Shown: piece by piece, positions 42,246 to 50,248 of the stretch
How positions within the stretch are numbered: position 1 is the stretch's first letter
Layout of the letters: each line of letters opens with the position of its first letter
Assembly (NCBI RefSeq): GCF_002109495.1
Contig: NZ_LVJN01000016.1
Location: forward strand, 62,001-126,000
Source of the DNA: Magnetofaba australis IT-1
Lineage (GTDB): Bacteria; Pseudomonadota; Magnetococcia; Magnetococcales; Magnetococcaceae
Direction: 5' to 3'
Length of the DNA stretch: 64,000 nt
Made by a program: the position numbers and the translations under genes
Notes under the pieces: model-generated
What the model was told of the DNA's origin: nothing
The model's database searches: none
The model's input: only the letters and a program-made list of their open reading frames with translations

Positions 42246-43202
42246 TCAAGATCTTTCTGCTTCTTCCTTAAATACACACAATTTTTTCCCTAACCAAGTT
42301 AGCTTCCCAAGCGGGCGAAGCATGAAATCCATGATAGCAATAAGTATTGTAGATATCGCCAATAATGCAGTGTAACCCCAAACTTGCTCCAGTGTGATTG
42401 GTAGCGGCACAATAGGCCCTTTCAACATATCAAAATAATGGAGAGCTTTTGGTAAGGGCAGAGTGTTATCAAGTGTCTGTAGCGTGGCTGCAAGAACAGT
42501 GAACAAAAGGAAAAATGCCATGAATTGTGGCAAGGATGTTCTAAATAAAGGTTGATAGATCAATTTTTTGTTTTTCAGGGTGGTTGCTAGTTGGTCTCGT
42601 CGATCGTGTTGAAGATGACTATCATGATGAATAAAGGAACGTAATGCAGGGATCAATCGTGGATTTCTACGCTGTGCTGGATTCTGATAAATATCCAGCA
42701 AGAGTTGTGCTTCGGCTGTGCTTAGGCCACTCAAAGTAGTAATAAGTAGGTCAGTGTCAGTGTCTTGATTAGCCATGCGTTGTAATAATGAACGCCACAA
42801 GAGACGCACTTCGTCATTATCTAATTCTTGTTCAGATGCAGCATCAATAGCGTTGACCAAGCGTTCGGCAGCTTGGATTTTTTGCGCATCAGTGTCAGCA
42901 TTTGATGAGATGACATCGATAACATCGCGGTTCTCCTCAATTATGCGTTGGGTATTTTCTTCTTTACGTCGTGCGCCTAGTAGCTGTTTGAGTTTAGTGA
43001 TGCCAGCTTCTTCTAGGGCCGCAATTTCACGCGTGATTGGGTGCAAAACTGCACCCAATGCCTGATTGACAGTCACTTTGACAGCTTCAGTTGCGACGGT
43101 GTCTAACGGCGAAGTAGCGTTTCTGCTTACTGGAGTGTTAGGTGTTGCATCTGTTGTGTTATTAGCTTCATCTTCAGATGGCGTATCATTTGGTTGGCTC
43201 AT
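42246..43202 (-). CDS. Abi-alpha-like membrane protein in AT-rich island
   Basis: A 318-residue protein with clearly lower G+C and different codon use than its neighbours. Residues about 1-40 are Asn/Thr-rich and disordered. The middle (about 45-175) includes VNQALGAVLHPITREIAALEEAG, a charged helix, and AERLVNAIDAASEQELDNDEVRLLWRSLLQ followed by LSGLSTAEAQLLLDIYQ; the order and character resemble the Abi-alpha/DUF4393 family linked to abortive infection, though I cannot confirm this. Two membrane segments follow (FMAFFLLFTVLAATLQTL, YTALLAISTILIAIMDFML). ATG 43202 has AGGAA eight bases upstream; ATG 43223 is the alternative. It is framed by inverted family C copies and splits pheA from tyrA. 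Confidence 0.7.
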   Translation of the reverse strand: MSQPNDTPSEDEANNTTDATPNTPVSRNATSPLDTVATEAVKVTVNQALGAVLHPITREIAALEEAGITKLKQLLGARRKEENTQRIIEENRDVIDVISSNADTDAQKIQAAERLVNAIDAASEQELDNDEVRLLWRSLLQRMANQDTDTDLLITTLSGLSTAEAQLLLDIYQNPAQRRNPRLIPALRSFIHHDSHLQHDRRDQLATTLKNKKLIYQPLFRTSLPQFMAFFLLFTVLAATLQTLDNTLPLPKALHYFDMLKGPIVPLPITLEQVWGYTALLAISTILIAIMDFMLRPLGKLTWLGKKLCVFKEEAERS

Positions 43203-43341
43203 CTGGTATGTTCCTGTTTGCATTTTGGTTGAATATTAATTAACTAGAGGGTGTTCTGATATAGCAATCCCTTCTAGAATATAAAGTGTAATCTCTATAT
43301 TATAATAATTAACATAATAAATTACACTACTAAAAACATTT

Positions 43342-43633
43342 TCCAACTTTCCCAAGCTCCAGCTTCTAGAGCAGTTCGCCGCCTTCGGCGACGGCCCCTG
43401 CGGGCCTGCTCACCTGCCGTTTCCCCGACGGCCTCCTTGTTGGCTTACGTTCTGTACTCTCACCAACCTGCCTACTGGCGCGCACTTTCTACACGGGGAA
43501 ACGGCCAAAGACGACTGCCAAACCGTGGGCGCCGCCCACACCCGCTGGGGGCAGCGGCCCCCAGACCCCGCCGCCGACCAGTCGGCGGCCCACTCGATAC
43601 CGCTGGCTCGACCTCTTTCCCGCACACACTTTT
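43342..43633. repeat. family C element, copy 3 (right arm of island, inverted)
   Basis: Reads in reverse relative to copy 2: inner end TCCAACTTTCCCAAG, core GTTTCCCC...GGGGAAAC, GTGGGCgccGCCCAC, CTGGGGGcagcggCCCCCAG, GCCGCCGACCAGTCGGCGGC and outer end CCCGCACACACTTTT. By eye about four fifths of positions match copy 2. Confidence 0.8.
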
Positions 43634-43639
43634 ACCCTT

Positions 43640-44746
43640 CTACAGCGCCCGTTTCGGGTATGAGCCCAATATCTTCTCCGTCACGCCGGGCAAATCCGCC
43701 AACGCCTGCAACGCCTCCGCCACCCTCGGATCATCCTGATGCCCCTCGCAATCTATGAAGAACAGATAATCCCACGTGCGCGTCTGGCTCGGCCGCGACT
43801 CAATCCGCGTCAAGTTGATGCCCCGCTCGGCAAACAACCCCAACACCTTGTGCAGAAAGCCCGGATGATCCTGGAACGACACCATGATGCTGGTCTTGTC
43901 ATCCCCAGACGGCTTGGGCGGAATCCGCCCCACCACCAAAAAGCGATTCTCCTGCCCCGCACGATCCTCAATATGCTCCGCCAGCAGATTCAAACTCATG
44001 GAGTCGGCGGCATACTCGCCGGCAATGGCCGCCGCGCCCTCTTCATCCCGCGCCTTCAACGCCGCCGCCGCCGTGGATTCACTCTCCACCCGCTCCACAT
44101 GGGGCAGATGCGCATCCAACCACTGATGGCAATCCGCCAATGCGCGACGATGGCCGTAAATCCGCTTCACGTCAGACAGGGAGTCGCGCCGGGAGAGCAG
44201 ATTGTGCTGCACCGGTAGGAGAATCTCCCCGCAGACGATGAGCGGCGAATCCACAAAGCGATCCAACGTATGCGTCACCGCGCCCTCGTTGGAGTTCTCC
44301 ACCGGGGCCACGCCAAAGTTCACACGGCCCACCTCCACCTCATGGAATACGGCGTCGATGGTGGGTTGCGCATACATATGGAAGGAGGAGCCGAACTGCT
44401 TGATGGCGGCTTGATGGGTGAAGGTCGCCTCCGGGCCCAGATAGGCCACGGTGAGCTGCTTCTCCATGTTCAGGGAGGCGGAGATGATTTCGCGATAGAT
44501 GCGGTGCACCGCCTCGATGGGCAATGGACCGTGATGACGCGCCTCGATGCGGCGATGAATCTGCGCCTCGCGCTCCGGGCGATAGTAGACCGCTTGCGCG
44601 GCGCTGGCGCCTTTGACTTCGCCCACCTTCTCCACCAACTCGGCGCGCTGCATGAGCAGGTCATGGATATGGTCGTCAATGGCGTCGATGCCATCGCGCA
44701 GATCGGCCAAAGTGATGGGCTTACCGTTCAGTTCCGCACCGCTCAT
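43640..44746 (-). CDS. pheA: bifunctional chorismate mutase/prephenate dehydratase
   Basis: A 368-residue P-protein of phenylalanine synthesis. Residues 12-95 are an AroQ chorismate mutase (LRDGIDAIDDHIHDLLMQRAELVEKVGEVK), 98-275 the dehydratase (VAYLGPEATFTHQAAIKQFG, GVAPVENSNEGAVTHTLD with the catalytic Thr region), and 280-360 an ACT domain (SIMVSFQDHPGFLHKVLGLFAERGINLTRIESRPS) for phenylalanine feedback. The stop lies 7 bp from the right arm of the inserted island. Confidence 0.96.
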   Translation of the reverse strand: MSGAELNGKPITLADLRDGIDAIDDHIHDLLMQRAELVEKVGEVKGASAAQAVYYRPEREAQIHRRIEARHHGPLPIEAVHRIYREIISASLNMEKQLTVAYLGPEATFTHQAAIKQFGSSFHMYAQPTIDAVFHEVEVGRVNFGVAPVENSNEGAVTHTLDRFVDSPLIVCGEILLPVQHNLLSRRDSLSDVKRIYGHRRALADCHQWLDAHLPHVERVESESTAAAALKARDEEGAAAIAGEYAADSMSLNLLAEHIEDRAGQENRFLVVGRIPPKPSGDDKTSIMVSFQDHPGFLHKVLGLFAERGINLTRIESRPSQTRTWDYLFFIDCEGHQDDPRVAEALQALADLPGVTEKILGSYPKRAL

Positions 44747-44848
44747 GGGTCCGCTTCTCCCGCTGCAAGAGTTGGCGTGTGGAACCGCACAGTCTCACAA
44801 GAAAACCGGCAATGAGCAAGGGCGCCGAGGGGTGAGACGCGGCCTTGC

Positions 44849-45175
44849 TTACAGCTTCTGTTGCGCTAGTCTCAGCCAATCCTTGAGGTCCGAGAGCAGG
44901 AAATTGCGATTGTCCGAGTCGCGGAAGTGTTTCAGCGTCACCGCATCGCCCGCCACATAGCGTTTGGCGGTCTCGCGAAACGGCAATGGCAGTGATGTGT
45001 TGAAGGTGGAGTGCCGCGCCATCATCTCCATCACCTGGCGGAACAGGAACTCATAGGCGTCGGAGCCCTTTTGCGGTTTGGTCTGCCAGAACTCCACGTC
45101 GGGGTAGAGTTCGAACAGCTTCAAGTAGGCGTCCAGGGTGGCTTGATGCGATGTGTTGGAGGTGTTCATCATCAT
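44849..45175 (-). CDS. hypothetical protein beside a NifX-like gene
   Basis: About 108 residues from the first of three consecutive Met codons (45175, 45172, 45169). Helical and soluble, with conserved-looking segments LDAYLKLFELYPDVEFWQTKPQKGSDAYEFLFRQVMEMMARH and DLKDWLRLAQQKL. The gene starts 29 bp after the NifX-like stop and is probably co-transcribed with it. I do not recognise the family. Confidence 0.6.
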   Translation of the reverse strand: MMMNTSNTSHQATLDAYLKLFELYPDVEFWQTKPQKGSDAYEFLFRQVMEMMARHSTFNTSLPLPFRETAKRYVAGDAVTLKHFRDSDNRNFLLSDLKDWLRLAQQKL

Positions 45176-45203
45176 GTTGCCGCTCACTTGTATCAACGGG
45201 GGG

Positions 45204-45581
45204 TCAATGATCCCCCGGGCAGGTTCCATCTTCGTTATGGGGGTGCGGATCGCTGGCGGGCAGCGCGTTTTGCAGATAGAGCCGCGCCGCCGTGGTGGGA
45301 TCGGTCTCCGGGGTGATGCGCACGTCCACGTCGCGACGCGCCAGGCGTTCGGTGATCCCTTCCCCGGCTTCTCCGGTGATCATCACATGGCCGTCGATGG
45401 GGTGGGGGGTGACTTCATCTTCGTGCAGGTCGTGGTAGTCGGGTTGCTCCACGGCCAGCTCCAGACGCGCCATGAGCTGGGGTTCGCCGCCCATTTCGCC
45501 GCTGAAGATGAGAAACCGACGCGCTTTGCCGCATTTTCCGGTTACCTGTTTATAGTCGTCGCTCACCACTGCAATGCGCAT
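45204..45581 (-). CDS. NifX/NifB-type iron-molybdenum cofactor-binding domain protein
   Basis: A 125-residue dinitrogenase iron-molybdenum cofactor domain protein: MRIAVVSDDYKQVTGKCGKARRFLIFS at the start, a middle with PIDGHVMITGEAGEGITERLARRDVDVRIT, and a His-rich tail. Members bind FeMo-co precursors or other clusters; many outside nif loci have unknown roles. No nif structural gene is present in the window. GGAGAG precedes the ATG at 45581. Confidence 0.8.
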   Translation of the reverse strand: MRIAVVSDDYKQVTGKCGKARRFLIFSGEMGGEPQLMARLELAVEQPDYHDLHEDEVTPHPIDGHVMITGEAGEGITERLARRDVDVRITPETDPTTAARLYLQNALPASDPHPHNEDGTCPGDH

Positions 45582-45654
45582 GTGACTCTCCAAACTGTAT
45601 AAGTAAGCTCAACCGTACAAGTTCCGCACAAAGCGTGAAGCGAGCACGGAGCAA

Positions 45655-45800
45655 AACTCACGAGGGTTCAGGGAAATCATTTCCCTGGCGGGTGCAGGGC
45701 AGAGCCCTGCCGGGTCGAGGGCGGCGCCCTCGTGGGTCCAGGGCAAAGCCCTGGCCGGGGTCTGGGGCGAAGCCCCAGTATCTTTCATCTTCCAAAATCA
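45655..45800. repeat. family B element, copy 10
   Basis: CAAAACTCACGAGGGTTCAGGG edge, AGGGAaatcatTTCCCT, CAGGGCagaGCCCTG, CGAGGGCggcGCCCTCG, CCAGGGCaaaGCCCTGG and CTGGGGCgaaGCCCCAG. Its right edge touches the stop codon of the DUF364 gene. Confidence 0.75.
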
Positions 45801-46793
45801 CCCATTACGCGCGTCCCACTGCCGTTTGTAGCAGGTATCCAAGCGTGAGAGATGGGCGTCCAACGCCTGGAGTTCACCCTTTTTGACAAAAGGTTTGGCG
45901 CCGTGTTGCGCATACCACGCTTCCATCTCCGATTTTAACCCATCGCGCTGGGCAAATGTTTGCGCAATTTGCGCCTTCACGTTGGTCATGTTGTCGGCGC
46001 CGATATCTTGCAGAGCATATTCGGCGCCGCATTCGAACAGTCGCACGCCGCCCCCTTCGCAGGCTGCTTGATGCACGCCGTCACGGTTAGCGATGCGCAC
46101 CCCGGCGAGGAAGTCCACACCGTAGTCGCGCCATTGGGGCAGCCACGGCGTGGTGGGGCCCATCAGCACAGTGACCGCATCTCGCGCCAATTCCAGTAAG
46201 CGTGGCAAGGACTTATTCACCAGCGCCGAGGCGGTGATAAAGGCCCAATCCACTTGCGGCAGCAGATACTCCGCAGCGGTATCGGGCAGATCGCCCGGGC
46301 CGGGTTGACGCTCCAACACATGCCACTGCCCTTCGGCGGCGTAACGGTCCAAACCGGGATAGCGGCCCACCACCGCCACACGTTTGCCGCGCAGACGGGA
46401 TTGAAAGTGCTCAAACACCAACAGATTGGCCGAGGGGCCTTCAGTCAGTGGAACAGCTTCGGCGCTGAGGGGATTATTGACATTCAGCGCGCAGTTGCAG
46501 GCGGCCATGCCCACCACCGCTTCGAAGGGGTTCCACGACGTCAGCCAGGGGATGAGCGTATTCAATGGCGTCCCGCGCAGAGAGCCGGACCAGGGCAACA
46601 CGCGGGTGGGCTCGGCAGGGCTCATGGCCAGACCGGCGCCGCCCGCGTCGTCGCGGCACAGGGTCCACACTTGCCCAATCACCAGATCCGCTACGCAGCG
46701 TTCGCCCGCCGCCTCCAGCGCAGCGTTGATGAGCCACGCATATAGGGGGTTGGATTGAGTGACGTCAGGTGAGGGGGGAGAAAGAGTTGGCAT
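45798..46793 (-). CDS. DUF364 family protein (putative heavy-metal chelation domain)
   Basis: A 331-residue protein with the two-domain plan of DUF364 proteins: an N-terminal enolase-like DUF4213 domain (residues 15-125, including GQVWTLCRD and GMAACNCALN) and a C-terminal Rossmann-like domain beginning at RGKRVAVVGRYPGL, with WAFITASALVNKSLPRLLELA and VLMGPTTPWLPQW. Relatives are associated with metal or cofactor handling, often near nitrogen-fixation or molybdenum genes. The nearby NifX-like gene fits that trend. The end EMEAWYAQHG is helical. Confidence 0.8.
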   Translation of the reverse strand: MPTLSPPSPDVTQSNPLYAWLINAALEAAGERCVADLVIGQVWTLCRDDAGGAGLAMSPAEPTRVLPWSGSLRGTPLNTLIPWLTSWNPFEAVVGMAACNCALNVNNPLSAEAVPLTEGPSANLLVFEHFQSRLRGKRVAVVGRYPGLDRYAAEGQWHVLERQPGPGDLPDTAAEYLLPQVDWAFITASALVNKSLPRLLELARDAVTVLMGPTTPWLPQWRDYGVDFLAGVRIANRDGVHQAACEGGGVRLFECGAEYALQDIGADNMTNVKAQIAQTFAQRDGLKSEMEAWYAQHGAKPFVKKGELQALDAHLSRLDTCYKRQWDARNG

Positions 46794-46814
46794 AGTTCAG
46801 TGACTTTTTTAGGC

Positions 46815-46995
46815 TATTGAAAATGAAAGATATCGAGGGCTTCGCCCTCGAGCTCCCAAGTACAACACCTTGGGGCGCCGCCCCAAACCCCGCTTAAGGG
46901 TCACAGACCCTTAAGAATCCCGCCTCCGGCCAGCCGGAGGCCAATAGATAGCGCTAGCTCAAGCTGCGTCACGCAAACATTTTTACTCCGCGCGA
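46815..46995. repeat. family A element, copy 5
   Basis: GAAAGATATCGAGGGCttcGCCCTCGAGCTCCCAA, TTGGGGCgccGCCCCAA, CTTAAGGGTCacaGACCCTTAAG, CCTCCGGCCAGCCGGAGG and CTGCGTCACGCAAACATT. The outer ends are poorly kept. The CTTAAGGGTC hairpin is shared with copy 6 and family C copy 4. Confidence 0.7.
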
Positions 46996-47418
46996 TTACA
47001 CCAACGCAGGCAGCAGTCTGGGGTCGGACTTGACGCTCTCCTTGTCCCCCCACGCCGTCACCGCCTCCACAAACCAACGGTTGGGCTTGGTCGGGTGCGG
47101 CAAGGCGATGTCGCACTCGGCGTGGAACGAGCCGTCCGGGTGGAAAATCAACTCCCCGCACTTGTCGCCGCGCGCATTGCGCCACTGGCCAAACAGACTG
47201 TCCTGACCATTGGCCGGATCGGTCTGCAACGACCACTGCGCCGAGTCGATAGGAGGAATGGTGAAGTCAGCGTCGGCAAAGCCCAGCTTCTGCGCAGAGG
47301 CGCGCAGGGCCTCACGAGCTTGTTCGATGCGCGGACGCAGAGCATCCAGAGCGGCAATGGTCGCCTCGCTCATGGCCGGGGGCGCCACCGGAGCGGCGGC
47401 GATGGGAATGGTGATCAT
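46996..47418 (-). CDS. hypothetical protein
   Basis: A 140-residue soluble protein. The N-terminal third is Ala/Pro-rich followed by a helix (ATIAALDALRPRIEQAREALRASAQKL); the rest looks like a beta-rich domain (QWSLQTDPANGQDSLFGQWRNARGDKCGELIFHPDGSFHAECDIALPHP) ending PRLLPALV. Upstream of the DUF364 gene on the same strand, across a family A repeat. I do not recognise the family. Confidence 0.6.
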   Translation of the reverse strand: MITIPIAAAPVAPPAMSEATIAALDALRPRIEQAREALRASAQKLGFADADFTIPPIDSAQWSLQTDPANGQDSLFGQWRNARGDKCGELIFHPDGSFHAECDIALPHPTKPNRWFVEAVTAWGDKESVKSDPRLLPALV

Positions 47419-47613
47419 AGTCTTCAGATCCTCGAACCCCGGGCGATTTCCGGGAGGATGCTGAAACAGAAGTCGGCAAGGAGCGGAACACGCGCGGGGA
47501 GGGGACAGCCCGGCAGAGTGGCGCGGACGATCCAGGTTGAGAGTGTGACGGCTCGGGAGCGCCTCGCCGAATGACAGGAACCTTAAATCAGATTGGCTTG
47601 AGAGCGCAACAAT

Positions 47614-47778
47614 TCAGCAATCGTCATCGCCTCCAAAGAGAAAACTCAGGCCAAGCAGCACCAGGATGAACTGAATGGGTGAGCGGAAAAACAGCTTCAC
47701 CATTTCGATCAGGAATATGAAAGCAGCCAGGAGAAAACCAGCAATAATAATAAACCCAAGAAACTCATCCATAATCAT
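47614..47778 (-). CDS. small membrane protein
   Basis: About 54 residues beginning MIMDEFLGFIIIAGFLLAAF, with two hydrophobic segments (the second SPIQFILVLLGLSFLF) and an acidic end GGDDDC. TGGATGG precedes the start loosely. The surrounding DNA is AT-richer than average. No family recognised, and the gene call is tentative. Confidence 0.4.
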   Translation of the reverse strand: MIMDEFLGFIIIAGFLLAAFIFLIEMVKLFFRSPIQFILVLLGLSFLFGGDDDC

Positions 47779-47887
47779 CCATCCAGGCAGGATGCTATTC
47801 GAATTATGCAAGTCCATCGGAGATTAACGCATTTATGATAACATAAATTGTGACATTTTTCTAAATTTTATTCTAAGCTGTGCAAAC

Positions 47888-48165
47888 CTAAACAGTGTTC
47901 ACCATCAACATGTCTGCATCGACACCCAACGCCGGAGCGATCTTCTTCGACTCGACGGCAATGCCTGAACGTTAACCCGTTTCCAGTTGGCTTAAGTCGG
48001 CTTTGGAGAGCCCACACTGTTCAGCCAATTGCTCCAAGGTAAGGCCGCGATACGCGCAGTAGACGCGAATGGGGTTCTCCCCATCGACGATACGATTGAC
48101 CACCTCAGCCGGGAAGTACTCCTCATCACGCGCCATGGCTTCGTCGAAGATTTGAATATCCCTTT
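47888..48165 (-). pseudogene. decayed Xre-family antitoxin (truncated and with in-frame stop)
   Basis: The frame reads EAMARDEEYFPAEVVNRIVD, GENPIRVYCAYRGLTLEQLAE, then CGLSKADLSQLETG followed by TAA, and continues in the same frame with RSGIAVESKKIAPALGVDADML to TAG at 47888. This is the pattern of Xre/HigA-type antitoxins (helix-turn-helix plus linker), with a premature stop inside. The 5' end is cut by a family A element whose TATAG end begins at 48166. No intact toxin gene is adjacent. Confidence 0.75.
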
Positions 48166-48471
48166 TATAGTCACCGCAATTCAGAATTGCACAGGCTCCT
48201 CAATGTTTGTGTGACACAGGTAAAGCTTGCGCTGACTATTGGCCTCCGGCTGGCCGGAGGCGGGATTCTTAAGGGTCTGTGACCCTTAAGCGGGTGTGGG
48301 CGGAGCCCACGATTTGGCAGGAATGCCAAATCGGACTCGCGCAGCGAGCCCGAAGGGTGAGGACCAGGGATGGTCCGAATCACGGTGTAGCTGTTGATCT
48401 TGGGAGCTCGAGGGCGGAGCCCTCGATATCTTCTCGCTTCAAATGTCTAATTCCCTTCTGTGGCGACTATA
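48166..48471. repeat. family A MITE-like element, copy 6, with clear terminal repeats
   Basis: Starts TATAGTCACC and ends GGCGACTATA, a 10-bp inverted repeat with one mismatch. Inside: AATGTTTGTGTGACAC, CCTCCGGCTGGCCGGAGG, CTTAAGGGTCtgtGACCCTTAAG, GTGGGCggaGCCCAC, ATTTGGCAGGAATGCCAAAT, GACCAGGGATGGTC, and TCGAGGGCggaGCCCTCGA. Confidence 0.85.
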
Positions 48472-48508
48472 TCTTCCAGTATATCAGACATCTGTATCTC
48501 TCAGTGTG

Positions 48509-49150
48509 TCACGTCTCCAGCACCTGCTTGATCAACGCGCGCAACTCCGGCATCCCCTTGCCGTCCAAAGAGGAGGTGGCCACGGGGGAGGCGATGAGCA
48601 GCGGCGCCTTCTCCTTGATCTCCGCTTTGAGCTTCTGCATGGCGGCGCGGCGGGGGTTGGCCTTGAGCTTGTCGATCTTGGTGGCGACGATGATCACCGG
48701 AATGCCGCGTTGGAACAGATACTCCAACATCTCCTCATCGTGGTCGGTCACCCCACGGCGGATATCCAGCAGCAGCGCCACCGCGCGCAGATTGCGCCGC
48801 GTGCTCAGATAGTCGCCGATGCCCTGCTCCCACACATTGCGCTGCCGCCGATCCACCCGCGCGAAGCCGTAGCCGGGCAGATCCACCAGACGCCAGCTTT
48901 TATCAATAAGGAAGAAGTTCAGCTCCCGCGTGCGCCCCGGCATGCTCGAAACCCGCGCCAGTTTGCGTCGATTCAGCAGACTGTTGAGCAGGGAGGATTT
49001 CCCCGCGTTGGAGCGTCCGGCAAAGGCGATCTCCGGCAGATCCTCCTCCGGGTACTGGCTGGGGCTCACCGCGCCGAGGAGAAACTCCGCCTGATAAGAT
49101 GCTTCTTTGGGCGCTTTGCTGGATTGTGCGTCAGTTTTGGTAAGAGACAT
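48509..49150 (-). CDS. engB: ribosome biogenesis GTPase EngB/YihA
   Basis: A 213-residue GTP-binding protein needed for large ribosomal subunit assembly. G1 is GRSNAGKSSLLN, G2 region SSMPGRTRELNFF, G3 DLPGYGFA, G4 ATKIDKL (TKxD), and a C-terminal SPVATSSLDGKG for G5. ATG at 49150 is preferred over a further upstream Met at 49189. Transcribed divergently from dusB with only ~80 bp between start codons. Confidence 0.95.
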   Translation of the reverse strand: MSLTKTDAQSSKAPKEASYQAEFLLGAVSPSQYPEEDLPEIAFAGRSNAGKSSLLNSLLNRRKLARVSSMPGRTRELNFFLIDKSWRLVDLPGYGFARVDRRQRNVWEQGIGDYLSTRRNLRAVALLLDIRRGVTDHDEEMLEYLFQRGIPVIIVATKIDKLKANPRRAAMQKLKAEIKEKAPLLIASPVATSSLDGKGMPELRALIKQVLET

Positions 49151-49231
49151 GCTTAGTCTGCCGTGTGATCTTGATGAAAAGGGCGGCAAATGCTAAAATT
49201 GCACAATAAATGTGCAACTCAGGATCCCGCA

Positions 49232-50248
49232 ATGCCTAAAAATGACCCAATTGAAGCTCTGTTTGCATCAAAACAGGGCACGGGCGCTCCGCCGCTGATT
49301 CTGGCTCCCATGGCGGGCGTGACCGATGCGCCGTTTCGCTATCTGGCGCGCAAATATGGGGCCGATATGGCGGTCTCGGAGATGATCGCCTCTCAGGCCA
49401 TGGTGCGCAATGTGGGCAAAAGCCTGCGCATGAGCGACACCCTGGCCGACAAACCGGAAACCCCTCTGGCGGTGCAGATCGCCGGCGGCGATCCCGAGGT
49501 GTTGAGTGAGGCGGCGCGCATGAACGTGGAGCGCGGCGCCGAGATCATCGACATCAACATGGGATGCCCGGTGAAGAAGATTGTCAAGGGTCAGGCTGGC
49601 GCGGCGCTGCTGCGTGACGAGGCCCTGGTGGCGCGCATCATCCGCGCGGTGGTCGCCGCTGTGGCGGTTCCGGTGACGGTGAAGATCCGGCTGGGCTGGG
49701 ACGATGAGACCCGCAACGCCCTGCGCATCGCCGCTATTGCGCAAGAGGAGGGCGCGCGCCTGCTCACCGTACATGGCCGCACCCGCGCGCAGATGTATCG
49801 CGGCAGCGCCGACTGGGACGCCATCGCCCAAGTGAAGGCGTCCACGGCTCTGCCGGTGGTGGGCAATGGCGACATCACCGACGCCGAAGACGCCGCCGCC
49901 AAGTGGCGCGCCTCCGGGGTGGATGCGTTGATGATCGGCCGCGGCGCCATGGGCCGCCCCTGGCTGTTTCGGCAGATTGATGAGCTGTTGCGGTATGGCA
50001 AGCAGCCGCAGGAGCCTGGCGTGGCGGAGCGCTACGCCATCGCCCGCGAGCATCTGCAACTGCTGCTGGATTTCCACGGCGCGGTGAGCGGCAACCGCTT
50101 GGCGCGCAAACATCTGGCCTGGTACACCCGCGGACTGCGCGGCGGCGCGGCGTTCCGCGATGCGGTCAACCACAGCGAAGACCCGCTTGGCACGCTGCAA
50201 CTGTTGGATGATTTCTTTGCGCCGCTGCTGGAGGCGCAGACGGTATGA
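49232..50248 (+). CDS. dusB: tRNA-dihydrouridine synthase DusB (NifR3)
   Basis: A 338-residue FMN enzyme reducing uridines in the tRNA D-loop. LAPMAGVTDAPFRYLARKYGA, the active-site Cys in NMGCPVKKIVKGQAG, LTVHGRTRAQMY and VVGNGDITDAEDA...GVDALMIGRGAMGRPWLF are family motifs. ATG at 49232 has AGGAT upstream; ATG at 49190 would add 14 residues. It overlaps ntrB by four bases, reproducing the nifR3-ntrB-ntrC operon known from several alphaproteobacteria. Confidence 0.95.
   Translation: MPKNDPIEALFASKQGTGAPPLILAPMAGVTDAPFRYLARKYGADMAVSEMIASQAMVRNVGKSLRMSDTLADKPETPLAVQIAGGDPEVLSEAARMNVERGAEIIDINMGCPVKKIVKGQAGAALLRDEALVARIIRAVVAAVAVPVTVKIRLGWDDETRNALRIAAIAQEEGARLLTVHGRTRAQMYRGSADWDAIAQVKASTALPVVGNGDITDAEDAAAKWRASGVDALMIGRGAMGRPWLFRQIDELLRYGKQPQEPGVAERYAIAREHLQLLLDFHGAVSGNRLARKHLAWYTRGLRGGAAFRDAVNHSEDPLGTLQLLDDFFAPLLEAQTV

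Noticed and set aside
45204-45581. Evidence for a nitrogenase locus
   Set aside because: Only a NifX-like domain protein is present. No nifHDK, nifB or nifEN is in the window, so no nitrogen-fixation claim is made.
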